Below, piece by piece: positions 1-6,600 of a stretch of DNA of 11,068 nt. The stretch comes from an uncultured Lachnospiraceae bacterium (GTDB lineage: Bacteria; Bacillota; Clostridia; Lachnospirales; Lachnospiraceae), in the NCBI GenBank assembly GCA_947631755.1, contig CANRMO010000070.1, positions 1 to 11,068 of the forward strand, given 5' to 3'. Below the pieces are notes generated by a model. The model did not search any database. It was not told where the DNA came from and worked only from the letters and a program-made list of their open reading frames with translations. Position numbers and translations under genes: made by a program. Positions within the stretch are counted from its first letter, which is position 1, and each line of letters begins with the position of its first letter.

Positions 1-234
1 CAGTGCCATCAGCTGCGCCCTTGTGACCTCTGCGATGGCATAGCCGCCAAGGAGAAATGTGACATCCCCATATTTCCGGCGCAGCTCCTCCTCCCCTCCC
101 GAGTATTTAAAAATAATTTCCCACAGATCCTCCACCGGATCGTACCCGGCCGACAGCGTCTCACTCTTTTCACGGGTATCCTCCGGCACCTCCAGGGACA
201 TCTCCAGTAGATTTTCCAGTTTCTGGTTCGCCAT
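1..234 (-). CDS. S8 (subtilisin-like) family peptidase, N-terminal part, Csp-like
   Basis: The first 78 codons are present and the gene continues past the left edge. The protein begins MANQKLENLLEMSLEVPEDT and continues through a segment with GYDPVEDLWEIIFKYSG to VTFLLGGYAIAEVTRAQL. This resembles the N-terminal prodomain-like start of the large S8 peptidases common in Lachnospiraceae and related to the Csp germination proteases. In those proteins a short 'NQKLENLL' helix precedes an inhibitor-like fold ahead of the catalytic domain. The Asp/His/Ser catalytic triad would lie outside the window, so activity cannot be judged. No signal peptide is visible. The start is supported by a GAGGAG ribosome site four bases upstream. 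The gene lies 64 bases after the minus-strand response regulator, in the same direction and with no clear terminator between them, so read-through from that operon is possible. The family call rests on recalled similarity of the N-terminus only. Confidence 0.72.
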   Translation of the reverse strand, partial: MANQKLENLLEMSLEVPEDTREKSETLSAGYDPVEDLWEIIFKYSGGEEELRRKYGDVTFLLGGYAIAEVTRAQLMAL

Positions 235-298
235 ATCGCTCCTCGTTCCCGCCACTTATGGCACATTTTCATAAAATTCTATTTGAAATAATGCCGTC

Positions 299-1048
299 CT
301 ATTCCCTTTCCCCGCAATAATATCCAAAATATTGTTCCCTTAAACCTTTATATGCACCCCTCGGCAGGTAAATCATCATTCCATTATCCATATGTATCTC
401 TTTCGCATTCAGGCTGCCAATATATCCCAGATTGACGATAAATGCAACTCCGAGCCTTACAAACTCCTGATAGTGCGAGAGCAGTTCGTAAATCTCTGTC
501 ATGGTCATATGCAGTAGAAGCTGTGTACCATTTATCAGGTACAGGCATTGTTTTTTCCCCTGTGCTTCGCAGTATACAATATCATTTAACAGCACTCTCA
601 CAAGCTTTCCCTCAGTCTTCAGCAGAATATATTTCTTTCGTTCCGCCTCTATCTCCCTCAGTGAGCTGTCAAGTACCAGAAACAATTTATCTTCCGATAC
701 CGGCTTTACCATATATTGCGATGCATCCACATCAAAAGCCTCCAATGCATACTCTTTGGATGAAGTGAGGAAAACAATCTTTCCCCTGTAATTCATTTCG
801 CGAAGTTTCTTTGCTGCCTCCATTCCCAGAGGATAGGAATTTCTTCTCCTGTCCGGCATATAAATATCCATAAATATCAGATCTGGCATATAATCTTCTT
901 CTCCGATCAAAGAGAGCAGTTCCTCTGTATTTTCAAAATGCCGGAGCATAAAATCCAGACCCGGATGTTTTTTCTCATAGTCACTCAACAACTTTTCTGT
1001 TTTCTCCAGTTCCGCCAACTCGTCATCACAGAGTGCTATCAGATACAT
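299..1048 (-). CDS. LytTR-family response regulator (AgrA-like), minus-strand system
   Basis: This 249-residue cytoplasmic protein is a DNA-binding response regulator. Residues 1-125 form a receiver domain with the acidic pair D8/D9, the phosphoacceptor D61 (FMDIYMP), T95 and the conserved K115-P116. Residues of about 140-245 form a LytTR DNA-binding domain (from YILLKTEGKLVRVLLNDIVYCEA, including FVRLGVAFIVNL and YLPRGAYKGL). LytTR proteins usually bind pairs of short direct repeats about two helical turns apart. The start at 1048 has a near-ideal AGGAGG site (AAAGGAGGAGAG) and lies 22 bases after the kinase stop codon, so kinase and regulator form one operon. Odd feature: the loop after D61 carries about six extra residues (RRRNSYPL before G75) compared with the other regulator in this window. 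Its targets are unknown; the shared intergenic region at 2384-2571 and the S8 peptidase downstream are candidates. Confidence 0.93.
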   Translation of the reverse strand: MYLIALCDDELAELEKTEKLLSDYEKKHPGLDFMLRHFENTEELLSLIGEEDYMPDLIFMDIYMPDRRRNSYPLGMEAAKKLREMNYRGKIVFLTSSKEYALEAFDVDASQYMVKPVSEDKLFLVLDSSLREIEAERKKYILLKTEGKLVRVLLNDIVYCEAQGKKQCLYLINGTQLLLHMTMTEIYELLSHYQEFVRLGVAFIVNLGYIGSLNAKEIHMDNGMMIYLPRGAYKGLREQYFGYYCGERE

Positions 1049-1070
1049 AATCTCTCCTCCTTTTGTTTCG

Positions 1071-2383
1071 CTATAAATCTGATGGAATGTTCATAATCAG
1101 CCGAAAAATAAATACTCCGTTATCATTTTTAAAATCGTATTCACCATCATACTTTTGTGCCGTCTTTATAATGCTCGAGACCCCGATACCTCCCGTAAAT
1201 TCGTTTTTGGGCTGCCCGTTCTTTAATTCGGTCTCCATTCTGCATGTATTGCTGCAAAAAATAATCAGTTTATTTTTTCTTTTATGTATCATTAAATGAA
1301 TAAAACATTCCCTCTCATCCAATTGCTTCTTCACTTCCATGCAGGCATAAATCGCGTTCTCATAGGCATTTGCAAGGATTGCCACCAAATCAATACTCGG
1401 TATCGTCAGATTCTTTCCAATCTCGATATCAAGCGTAACCTTAATCTTTTCATTTCTCGCTTTTCTGGTATACGCACAAATAATATTATTGACTGCAGCA
1501 TTGGCACATATGGTCTCTGCCACGCCCTGGTCTATTTCCTTGTCATACTCCCTCAGGTATTGCTGCAGATCCTCTATCTGGCCGCGGCGCGCATACTCCG
1601 CGATTACTGCATTATGATGTCTTGCATCGTGACGAACCCGTTTTCCTCGTTCTACGGACTCTTCTAAAATTTCCAACTGACGCTCTAAAAGCCTGTGATT
1701 CATCGATATCAGCTGGTTTTCTCTCTCATATTCCCTCTCTTTGCCGACATGAAGATAAAACCGGAATACAAGAAGCTGCAAAACGCCTACCAGGACAAAA
1801 TTCACAACAACCTGATAAAGCCGGAATGGAGTTGCTTCTTTACTATTGGGATTTAAGATAAATCCGATTCCAAAAAGAATACAGATAATCATGGCAACAA
1901 CGCTGAACTTATCTGCCTCTTTCTCCACAAAATCACCAAATCCCCTAATGGAGTTTTTCAGCTTTTTTTCCAAAAAAAGTGTCATAACCGCAACAAGTAA
2001 AATGCGTGTGATAATATCTGCCCATATATTTCTGTCAAAGAAAATAATGGCAGTCTCCAGCCCGCCGACCAAAAAAACTGCCAACAGGTAAAAAGTCAGT
2101 GCCAGCTTATAGACAGACAGATAAAGGGAATCCCTGCTCATGATCATCGCAAATGCCGCAAAACTCATATACATCGCAAACGCCGCTGTCCGCACACAGC
2201 TGTCCCAGTCTGCCACATACCAGACACACGTCAAAATAATCGCGACCAGACCGAAACATCCATAACAGACAATTGTTTTTTTCTGCCAAACCGGGATTCA
2301 CTCATCCTGGAAAACAATAAGATTGTTCCTGCAAGGCTTATTGCAAATCGAATAAAAGCTATATATACAGAACCGCCTAACAT
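1071..2383 (-). CDS. GHKL sensor histidine kinase (AgrC-like), interrupted by a -1 frameshift at an A7 run
   Basis: This is a membrane sensor kinase and the likely partner of the regulator just downstream. The natural start is ATG at 2383, with GGAGAGG eight bases upstream. Translation from there gives a first membrane helix, then reaches AGA AAA AAA CAA (A7 at 2276-2282) and ends at a TGA (2231-2233) after 50 residues. Shifting back one base at the A-run continues into a long frame of membrane helices, a linker helix, the phosphorylation site (R-H252-D-A-R-H-H), the N box (N339/N343 in ANAYENA) and the G box (TGGIGVSSI), ending at 1071. The restored length is 437 residues. The long frame alone would have to start at TTG 2234, which has no ribosome site and would lose the first helices. 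The cause may be a real mutation, phase variation, transcriptional slippage or a sequence error. The cytoplasmic part fits the HATPase_c_5 type of AgrC/VirS-like kinases. The ligand is unknown. Confidence 0.85.
2276..2282 (-). other. A7 slippery homopolymer at the kinase frame break
   Basis: Seven A residues (minus strand) read as AGA AAA AAA CAA in the starting frame. A slip of one base backward, or one added A in the RNA or DNA, puts the ribosome exactly into the long kinase frame (AAA AAA ACA ATT GTC). The arrangement A-AAA-AAA matches the general X-XXY-YYZ slip pattern. I see no strong downstream stem-loop and no close upstream Shine-Dalgarno stimulator, so programmed ribosomal slipping is not well supported. 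Confidence 0.6.
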
Positions 2384-2446
2384 GAAATTTACCTCTCCTC
2401 CACTCAAATCAAAATGATATTGACACACACACTTATTTGGGGCATA

Positions 2447-2475
2447 ATTTTATAGATTACATTTTACTATGTAAA
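2447..2475 (-). promoter_or_regulatory. Candidate promoter for the minus-strand kinase/regulator operon
   Basis: On the minus strand TTTACA (2475-2470) and TAAAAT (2452-2447) are separated by 17 bases, a plausible vegetative sigma-A promoter. It lies about 65 bases before the kinase ATG at 2383. The -35 overlaps the small inverted repeat TTTAC-TAT-GTAAA (2463-2475), which could be an operator. The region is very AT-rich, so chance matches are easy; this is a candidate only. Confidence 0.4.
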
Positions 2476-2493
2476 TTGATTTTTTGAAGCCAG

Positions 2494-2535
2494 ATTGTAA
2501 ATTTTGTAGCTTTTATTGCAAATTTGACAGTTTTA
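2494..2535. repeat. Tandem imperfect ~21-bp direct repeat, candidate LytTR regulator site
   Basis: Two copies follow each other with a 21-base period: ATTGTAAATTTT... (2494-2515) and ATTGCAAATTTG... (2515-2535), each ending in TTTTA. The second copy contains ACAGTTTTA, which resembles the ACAGTTAAG half-site known for AgrA. A period of two helical turns is what LytTR dimers usually recognise. The second copy overlaps the -35 of the plus-strand promoter, so binding should affect transcription of the regulator at 2572. Which of the two regulators binds is not known. Confidence 0.45.
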
Positions 2536-2550
2536 GAATATTTATATAAT
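2524..2550 (+). promoter_or_regulatory. Candidate promoter for the plus-strand regulator/kinase operon
   Basis: Both boxes are perfect consensus: TTGACA (2524-2529) and TATAAT (2545-2550). The spacer, however, is only 15 bases, shorter than the optimal 17. A short spacer often means the promoter needs an activator, which fits the direct repeat overlapping the -35. Transcription would start near 2557, leaving a leader of only about 15 bases, with the AAAGGA ribosome site (2555-2560) at the very 5' end and 11 bases from the ATG at 2572. Confidence 0.5.
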
Positions 2551-2571
2551 AAAAAAAGGATTGATTGACAA

Positions 2572-3315
2572 ATGCGGATCGCTGTGTGTGACGACGAAAA
2601 ACTTTACCATGAAAAGATTATAAATCTTCTCCGGGAATACAACCAGACAAGGCCAGATTTATCCTTTACGTTATCTGCCTTTTCCTCTGCGAAAGAACTT
2701 TTGAACTATACCTTTGAACACGGTGGGTTCGATTTATATATACTGGATATTATCATGCCGGAAATGAGCGGCATCGAATTAGGCTCTTCCTTGCGGAAAT
2801 CCGGGGATGAAGGAATGATCATCTATCTTACCACCTCCCCTGATTTTGCTGTGGACTCTTATCAGGTTGACGCTTTTCACTATCTGTTAAAACCAATTGA
2901 CACCACTTCTTTTTTTGATTGTATTAATAAGGCTGCTGACCGCTTTACAAAGCTCCAGAAAGAAGTGGCTGTTATCAAAACCCCCCATTCCGTCCGAATA
3001 ATCCCGGTCACAGACATTTGCTATGCAGAACGTGTCAGACGGCTGATCTGTTATCACATCAGTGACGGTTCTACCATAAACAGCGCAACTTTTAACGGAA
3101 CTTTTCAAAATGCTGTTACTCCGCTGCTTGAACACAGGGAAATTATACTTGTGGGCTCTTCTTTCGCAGTGAATCTGCGACATGTGACGGAAATTACAAG
3201 ACATGACTTAATCATTGATGAAAAACATAAAATTACGATTCCCCGCGGGAAATATGAAACATACAAATCCAAATGGTCCGATTACTGGCTTCACGGAGAA
3301 AAAAATGCCCGCTGA
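2572..3315 (+). CDS. LytTR-family response regulator (AgrA-like), plus-strand system
   Basis: This 247-residue response regulator has a receiver domain in residues 1-125, with D7/D8, phosphoacceptor D59 (ILDIIMPEMSG), T87 and K107-P108. A LytTR DNA-binding domain follows at about 138-240 (VIKTPHSVRIIPVTDICYAE, ILVGSSFAVNLRHV, ITIPRGKY). The family phosphorylates at the receiver Asp and then binds paired direct repeats. It is the first gene of a plus-strand operon and its stop is 13 bases before the cognate kinase start. It is divergent from the other two-component operon and shares a 188-base control region with it. The ribosome site is weak and distant (AAAGGA, 11 bases), which suggests low basal translation. 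It is only moderately similar to the minus-strand regulator by eye, so a recent local duplication is unlikely. Confidence 0.93.
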   Translation: MRIAVCDDEKLYHEKIINLLREYNQTRPDLSFTLSAFSSAKELLNYTFEHGGFDLYILDIIMPEMSGIELGSSLRKSGDEGMIIYLTTSPDFAVDSYQVDAFHYLLKPIDTTSFFDCINKAADRFTKLQKEVAVIKTPHSVRIIPVTDICYAERVRRLICYHISDGSTINSATFNGTFQNAVTPLLEHREIILVGSSFAVNLRHVTEITRHDLIIDEKHKITIPRGKYETYKSKWSDYWLHGEKNAR

Positions 3316-3328
3316 AAGGAGAAAAATC

Positions 3329-4615
3329 ATGTTTTTTGAAAAAAATGGGATCTATTTCACGATACGGATGGTTATTCTTGCGATAAGCACAATCGGCATG
3401 ATGTGTTCAACAACAGACTTTCAATATTTCAAAAAAAAAGTCATCCGTACTCTTTCCTTGTATATCCTCTATGTGCTGGCCTCTACGGGCATTTTCGTAT
3501 ACTTCTTTGGCACTCTGCTCTTTCAGCAGGCCGCCCTGCTTATCATTTCTCTTCCCGGCATCCTGCTCATCTACCGGCTGTCAAAGGATCAGCCCGCAAA
3601 AGCTGTATTCCACTATACAACACAGATTTTATTTTCCTTTTACTGCAACTTAACTATTCTGCTGATAAACACCTTTTTTTGGAATTCCGCACTCATTGAT
3701 ATCATCCTCCTCATAACAGCCTATACCCTGGTGATCTTACTTGAGTTCCGGTTCCTGCGCCGTCGGTTTCTGCGGCTCTCCGCCATTGTAAAGCATGGAT
3801 GGGGCATCCTTTCTCTGATTCCCTGCTCCCTGTTAATTCTCACTGCTGCCATTGCTTTTTATCCAGTCCACCTTGCCCACAATCCATCGAATATCCTGCT
3901 GCTTTACTTGCTCGCAGCAGTTATTGTCATTATCTATTTTACAATTTTTCAATATCTATCCATGCAATACCGTTTTCAATTTGCAAGCCACAACATGGAG
4001 CTTTTGGAATTGCAGGTAAACAGCATGAAAGAAAGACTTTCAGAAAATGAGACAGCGGCAGAAATTACCCGCATTGAACGCCACGATGCCCGCCACCGCT
4101 TTCAGACGATCGCCTCCCTTTTAGAGAGGGAGGATTCTTGTGCAGCCCTGGAATATATCCATACCTGTCTGACACAGCTTCAAAAGCCTGACCAGATACA
4201 CTACTGCAGCAATCCTATTCTAAATGCCATCCTGTCCTCGTATCTGGGACAGGCGAAAAAGGAACATATCCGGCTCGAGACCTGTCTCTCCATTCCAGAC
4301 AGGCTGCCGGTGGATGCCATGGAGCTTTCCATCGTGTTTGCCAATGCTCTCGAAAATGCCATCCATGCCTGCCGCCTTCTCCCAAAAGAAGACCGCATGA
4401 TTATCATAAAATGTATCCAGAAGCCATCTCTTATGTTTGAGATATCCAACCCCTATACTGGGACGGTCCTCTTTTCCGAAGAGCAGTTACCTGTGTCCGC
4501 TAAAAACGGACATGGGATTGGAAGCCGCTCCATCGCTGCCTTTTGCAAAAAGCACGATGCCTTTTACTCCTTTCATGCGGAAAATGGATGGTTTACGGTA
4601 AAGGTCGTAATGTAA
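3329..4615 (+). CDS. GHKL sensor histidine kinase (AgrC-like), plus-strand system
   Basis: This membrane histidine kinase of 428 residues is the likely partner of the regulator 13 bases upstream. About seven hydrophobic segments (near 8-26, 42-62, 66-83, 98-118, 121-139, 157-179, 188-210) precede a signalling helix (about 215-245). The phosphorylation site is R-H252-D-A-R-H, the N box N339/N343 (FANALENA), and the G box G394/G396/G398 (NGHGIGSRS). This is the HATPase_c_5 type known from AgrC and VirS, which sense peptide or small-molecule signals. I chose ATG 3329 because AAAGGAG stands seven bases before it; a longer frame from 3215 would overlap the regulator by 100 bases. Oddity: codons 35-37 (Lys-Lys-Lys) are an A9 run (3431-3439), at the same residues where the other kinase has its frame-breaking A7 run. 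The gene ends 26 bases from the convergent diguanylate cyclase, with no obvious terminator. Confidence 0.92.
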   Translation: MFFEKNGIYFTIRMVILAISTIGMMCSTTDFQYFKKKVIRTLSLYILYVLASTGIFVYFFGTLLFQQAALLIISLPGILLIYRLSKDQPAKAVFHYTTQILFSFYCNLTILLINTFFWNSALIDIILLITAYTLVILLEFRFLRRRFLRLSAIVKHGWGILSLIPCSLLILTAAIAFYPVHLAHNPSNILLLYLLAAVIVIIYFTIFQYLSMQYRFQFASHNMELLELQVNSMKERLSENETAAEITRIERHDARHRFQTIASLLEREDSCAALEYIHTCLTQLQKPDQIHYCSNPILNAILSSYLGQAKKEHIRLETCLSIPDRLPVDAMELSIVFANALENAIHACRLLPKEDRMIIIKCIQKPSLMFEISNPYTGTVLFSEEQLPVSAKNGHGIGSRSIAAFCKKHDAFYSFHAENGWFTVKVVM

Positions 4616-4641
4616 CCAGATCCCCATTCCAGAGCAGCACG

Positions 4642-5715
4642 TCACCTCACACAGTTTTTCCCTGCCTTTTTCCCATCGTACAGCCTCTGGTCGGCAATTT
4701 TAAACATCTGGCTGTAACTTTCTGTCTCCGCGGCACACGCCACCCCGAATGTCATGGAAATATGGAGCTGCCATTGATTATAGGACACCTCCATCCTCTC
4801 AATGCTGCTCCGGAACCGCTCTGCGATCTCCCTTGCCTTGTCCATTTCTATATCGCTCAGCAGGATTAGAAATTCTTCGCCGCCCCACCGGCACAGATAA
4901 TCCTTGTCCCTTATATGGGCTGACAGATTCCCCGCAATGGATTTTAAAACAACATCCCCGCAGTCATGTCCATAGGTATCATTAAAATGCTTAAAATCGT
5001 CTATGTCGCATATAATCAGGGAAAAGGTTTTCTTGTTATCCCGGAAATCCCGATACATCTTTTTGACCTGATCTGACATCGTCCTCCTGTTATAAAGCCC
5101 TGTCAGCGGATCCGTGTTGGCCAGCGTCCCCAGCTCCCTGTTTTTCTCATTCAGTTTCCCGAAAGCGGCCTCTGTCTCCAGCAGAAACAGCACTGAAAAC
5201 GCCATCAGCGTCCCAAAAGTAAAAAGTATATTGGCCACATATATGTACGGTGCGACATTCTGTAATTCTTCTGACTGGTAAACCGGTTCCCGGATCTTTG
5301 AGATATAATAACAGACTACATAGGAGACGAATGAGACACCGGACACCATAGTAGCTTTCAGAATCGGCCGCTTCACCCGGATACTGTGCAGCATACTGTA
5401 CGATATTGGCACTAACAGAATAAAATACATGGAAAAACCAAATCCATGGCCGACTAAGATCACACTGACAAAAGAGTGAGCTACAATTTCCAAAAATGCG
5501 TAATAATATACCACTCTCTGATGATTTCTCACCAGAAACAGACAGACCGCGTAGATCGTCACACTGAATATATTAAATACCATCAGTGGCGTAACGCCGA
5601 AAGCGCCCCCAAAAAAAACGAGTGAACCATGTACGATAATGCAAAATATAAGGCACATATTAAATTTGAATTCATTTGATAAAACATTAATCCTTTTCAG
5701 TAAATTCTTGTTCAT
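4642..5715 (-). CDS. Membrane diguanylate cyclase (GGDEF domain)
   Basis: This 357-residue protein predicted to make cyclic di-GMP from two GTP. The first ~185 residues are about six membrane helices with no recognisable extracytoplasmic sensor domain. A short helix leads into the GGDEF domain (about 195-355). The catalytic features are intact: D237 in CDIDDFKHFND for metal, N245 and D254 for substrate, and the signature GGEEF at 278-282. RxxD (R269, D272) stands five residues before it, the expected place of the product-inhibition I-site. The cyclase is therefore predicted active and feedback-inhibited. No EAL or HD-GYP phosphodiesterase domain is attached. The start has GAGGAG six bases upstream. 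It lies 113 bases downstream of sigK in the same direction, so some expression by read-through during sporulation is possible, though it also has its own candidate promoter. Confidence 0.93.
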   Translation of the reverse strand: MNKNLLKRINVLSNEFKFNMCLIFCIIVHGSLVFFGGAFGVTPLMVFNIFSVTIYAVCLFLVRNHQRVVYYYAFLEIVAHSFVSVILVGHGFGFSMYFILLVPISYSMLHSIRVKRPILKATMVSGVSFVSYVVCYYISKIREPVYQSEELQNVAPYIYVANILFTFGTLMAFSVLFLLETEAAFGKLNEKNRELGTLANTDPLTGLYNRRTMSDQVKKMYRDFRDNKKTFSLIICDIDDFKHFNDTYGHDCGDVVLKSIAGNLSAHIRDKDYLCRWGGEEFLILLSDIEMDKAREIAERFRSSIERMEVSYNQWQLHISMTFGVACAAETESYSQMFKIADQRLYDGKKAGKNCVR

Positions 5716-5778
5716 AATTCTCCTCTATGTTTACGCACTTATTCCAAATCATAGTATTAAAAACATAATATCGATTTA

Positions 5779-5807
5779 ATTATAATACATTTTCTTTTCT
5801 ATTTCCA
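5779..5807 (-). promoter_or_regulatory. Candidate promoter for the diguanylate cyclase gene
   Basis: On the minus strand TGGAAA (5807-5802) and a perfect TATAAT (5784-5779) are separated by 17 bases, 64 bases before the cyclase ATG. The -35 matches only four of six consensus positions. There is no convincing terminator between the sigK stop and this site. Confidence 0.35.
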
Positions 5808-5828
5808 TAAAAAAATGTGCTGCAATGA

Positions 5829-6482
5829 TTATTCTATGATTGTCTCATACGCCTTTCTGAGCTTCATAAGCGCCTTTTTTTCGATCCGGCTGACATAGCT
5901 CCTCGAAATCCCCAGTTTTTTTGCGATCTCCCGCTGTGTCACTTCCGGCTGCTCCGCAATACAGGGCCCCTTGGAGATGCCGTACCGGAGACGGATAATA
6001 TATTTTTCACGCTCTGTCAGATTTTCCTCAATAAAACCGTACAGCCTGGAAATGTTCTCCTCCCGCTCCATGCGCTCCGGGATATCCTCATCCATACTCT
6101 CCAGCACATCCAGAAGACTCAGGGAATTTCCTTCCCCGTCGTCACCGCCGATCGGCTCATATAAAAAAACTTCTTTCGACTGCTTCCTGTCACTGCGGAA
6201 TGTCATGAGAAGTTCGTTGTCAATGCACCGGGACGCATAGGTTGCCAGCCGCACGCCTTTGCCCTGGCGGTACGTGTCCACCGCTTTGATCAGCCCAATC
6301 GTCCCTATCGAGATCAGATCGTCCACACTGTGGTCTGAATTGCTGTATTTTTTGACGAGATAGGCCACCAGGCGGAGATTCCGCTCAATCAGTATGCGGC
6401 GCGCCTCCCGGTCCCCCTGTTCCCACCTCGCAATGTACTCACTCTCTTCCTCTGCACTTAACGGTTGCGGAAATGACTGCAT
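5829..6482 (-). CDS. sigK: RNA polymerase sporulation sigma factor sigma-K, without pro-sequence
   Basis: This 217-residue sigma-70 family factor directs late mother-cell transcription during sporulation. It begins MQSFPQPLSAEEE, matching the mature N-terminus of sigma-K (FPKPLS in Bacillus subtilis). Region 2 is well kept (residues 54-68, DDLISIGTIGLIKAV; then LATYASRCIDNELLM), followed by EPIGGDDGEGNSLSLLDVL typical of sigma-K/sigma-E. The region 4 helix-turn-helix is at 182-217 (TQREIAKKLGISRSYVSRI). In B. subtilis a ~20-residue pro-sequence must be removed by SpoIVFB; here an in-frame TGA lies two codons before the ATG, so no pro-sequence can be encoded, as in Clostridioides difficile. 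The gene is continuous, with no skin element. Region 4 has several extra residues (SKGPCIAEQPEV) compared with the B. subtilis protein. The ribosome site is GAGGTG, five bases upstream. Sigma-E was considered but the FPxPLS start favours sigma-K. Confidence 0.92.
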   Translation of the reverse strand: MQSFPQPLSAEEESEYIARWEQGDREARRILIERNLRLVAYLVKKYSNSDHSVDDLISIGTIGLIKAVDTYRQGKGVRLATYASRCIDNELLMTFRSDRKQSKEVFLYEPIGGDDGEGNSLSLLDVLESMDEDIPERMEREENISRLYGFIEENLTEREKYIIRLRYGISKGPCIAEQPEVTQREIAKKLGISRSYVSRIEKKALMKLRKAYETIIE

Positions 6483-6510
6483 GCTTCACCTCAGATGATT
6501 GGCATTACTT

Positions 6511-6540
6511 TAGTCTATGATAAATTCCGCGCATAAGTGC
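6511..6540 (-). promoter_or_regulatory. Sigma-K-type (possibly also sigma-E) promoter of sigK
   Basis: On the minus strand GCAC (6540-6537), 17 bases, then CATAGACTA (6519-6511) match the known sigma-K pattern AC-N16/17-CATAnnnTA fully. The element sits 29 bases before the sigK ATG. This implies positive autoregulation, known for sigK in Bacillus. First expression probably needs sigma-E, whose -10 also starts with CATA; a clear sigma-E -35 was not seen. Confidence 0.55.
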
Positions 6541-6558
6541 CTGGCAACGCTCGACTAA

Positions 6559-6580
6559 TTAAAAACGGACATGTGTCCGT
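6559..6580 (-). terminator. Rho-independent terminator (minus strand)
   Basis: A perfect seven-base stem ACGGACA/TGTCCGT (6565-6571 with 6574-6580) is followed on the minus strand by TTTTTAATT. The T-run is on the minus-strand side only, so it ends transcription entering from the 6600s and insulates sigK from it. The only minus-strand coding candidate upstream is the remnant at 6601-6726. Confidence 0.6.
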
Positions 6581-6600
6581 CCTTTCCGGCGGCCCCGGTC

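Noticed and set aside
9..272. Minus-strand 87-residue open frame at the left edge
   Set aside because: It overlaps the S8 peptidase start in another frame, is rich in Arg, Trp and Cys as expected of an out-of-frame read, and lacks a good ribosome site.
235..298. Sigma-E-like promoter for the S8 peptidase (CATAAGT on the minus strand)
   Set aside because: Only a partial -10 match and no convincing -35 at the right distance.
2231..2282. Programmed -1 ribosomal frameshifting at the A7 run
   Set aside because: The slip heptamer is present, but no strong downstream stem-loop and no suitably placed upstream Shine-Dalgarno stimulator were seen; kept only as one possible explanation.
2107..2301. 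Minus-strand 64-residue open frame across the kinase start
   Set aside because: It is the third frame of the kinase gene. Neither the ATG 2383 frame nor the long kinase frame uses it, and its translation is Cys-rich and unlike a membrane helix.
2384..2571. Search for an AgrD-like signal peptide gene between the two systems
   Set aside because: No short frame with a start codon, ribosome site and peptide-like sequence was found on either strand.
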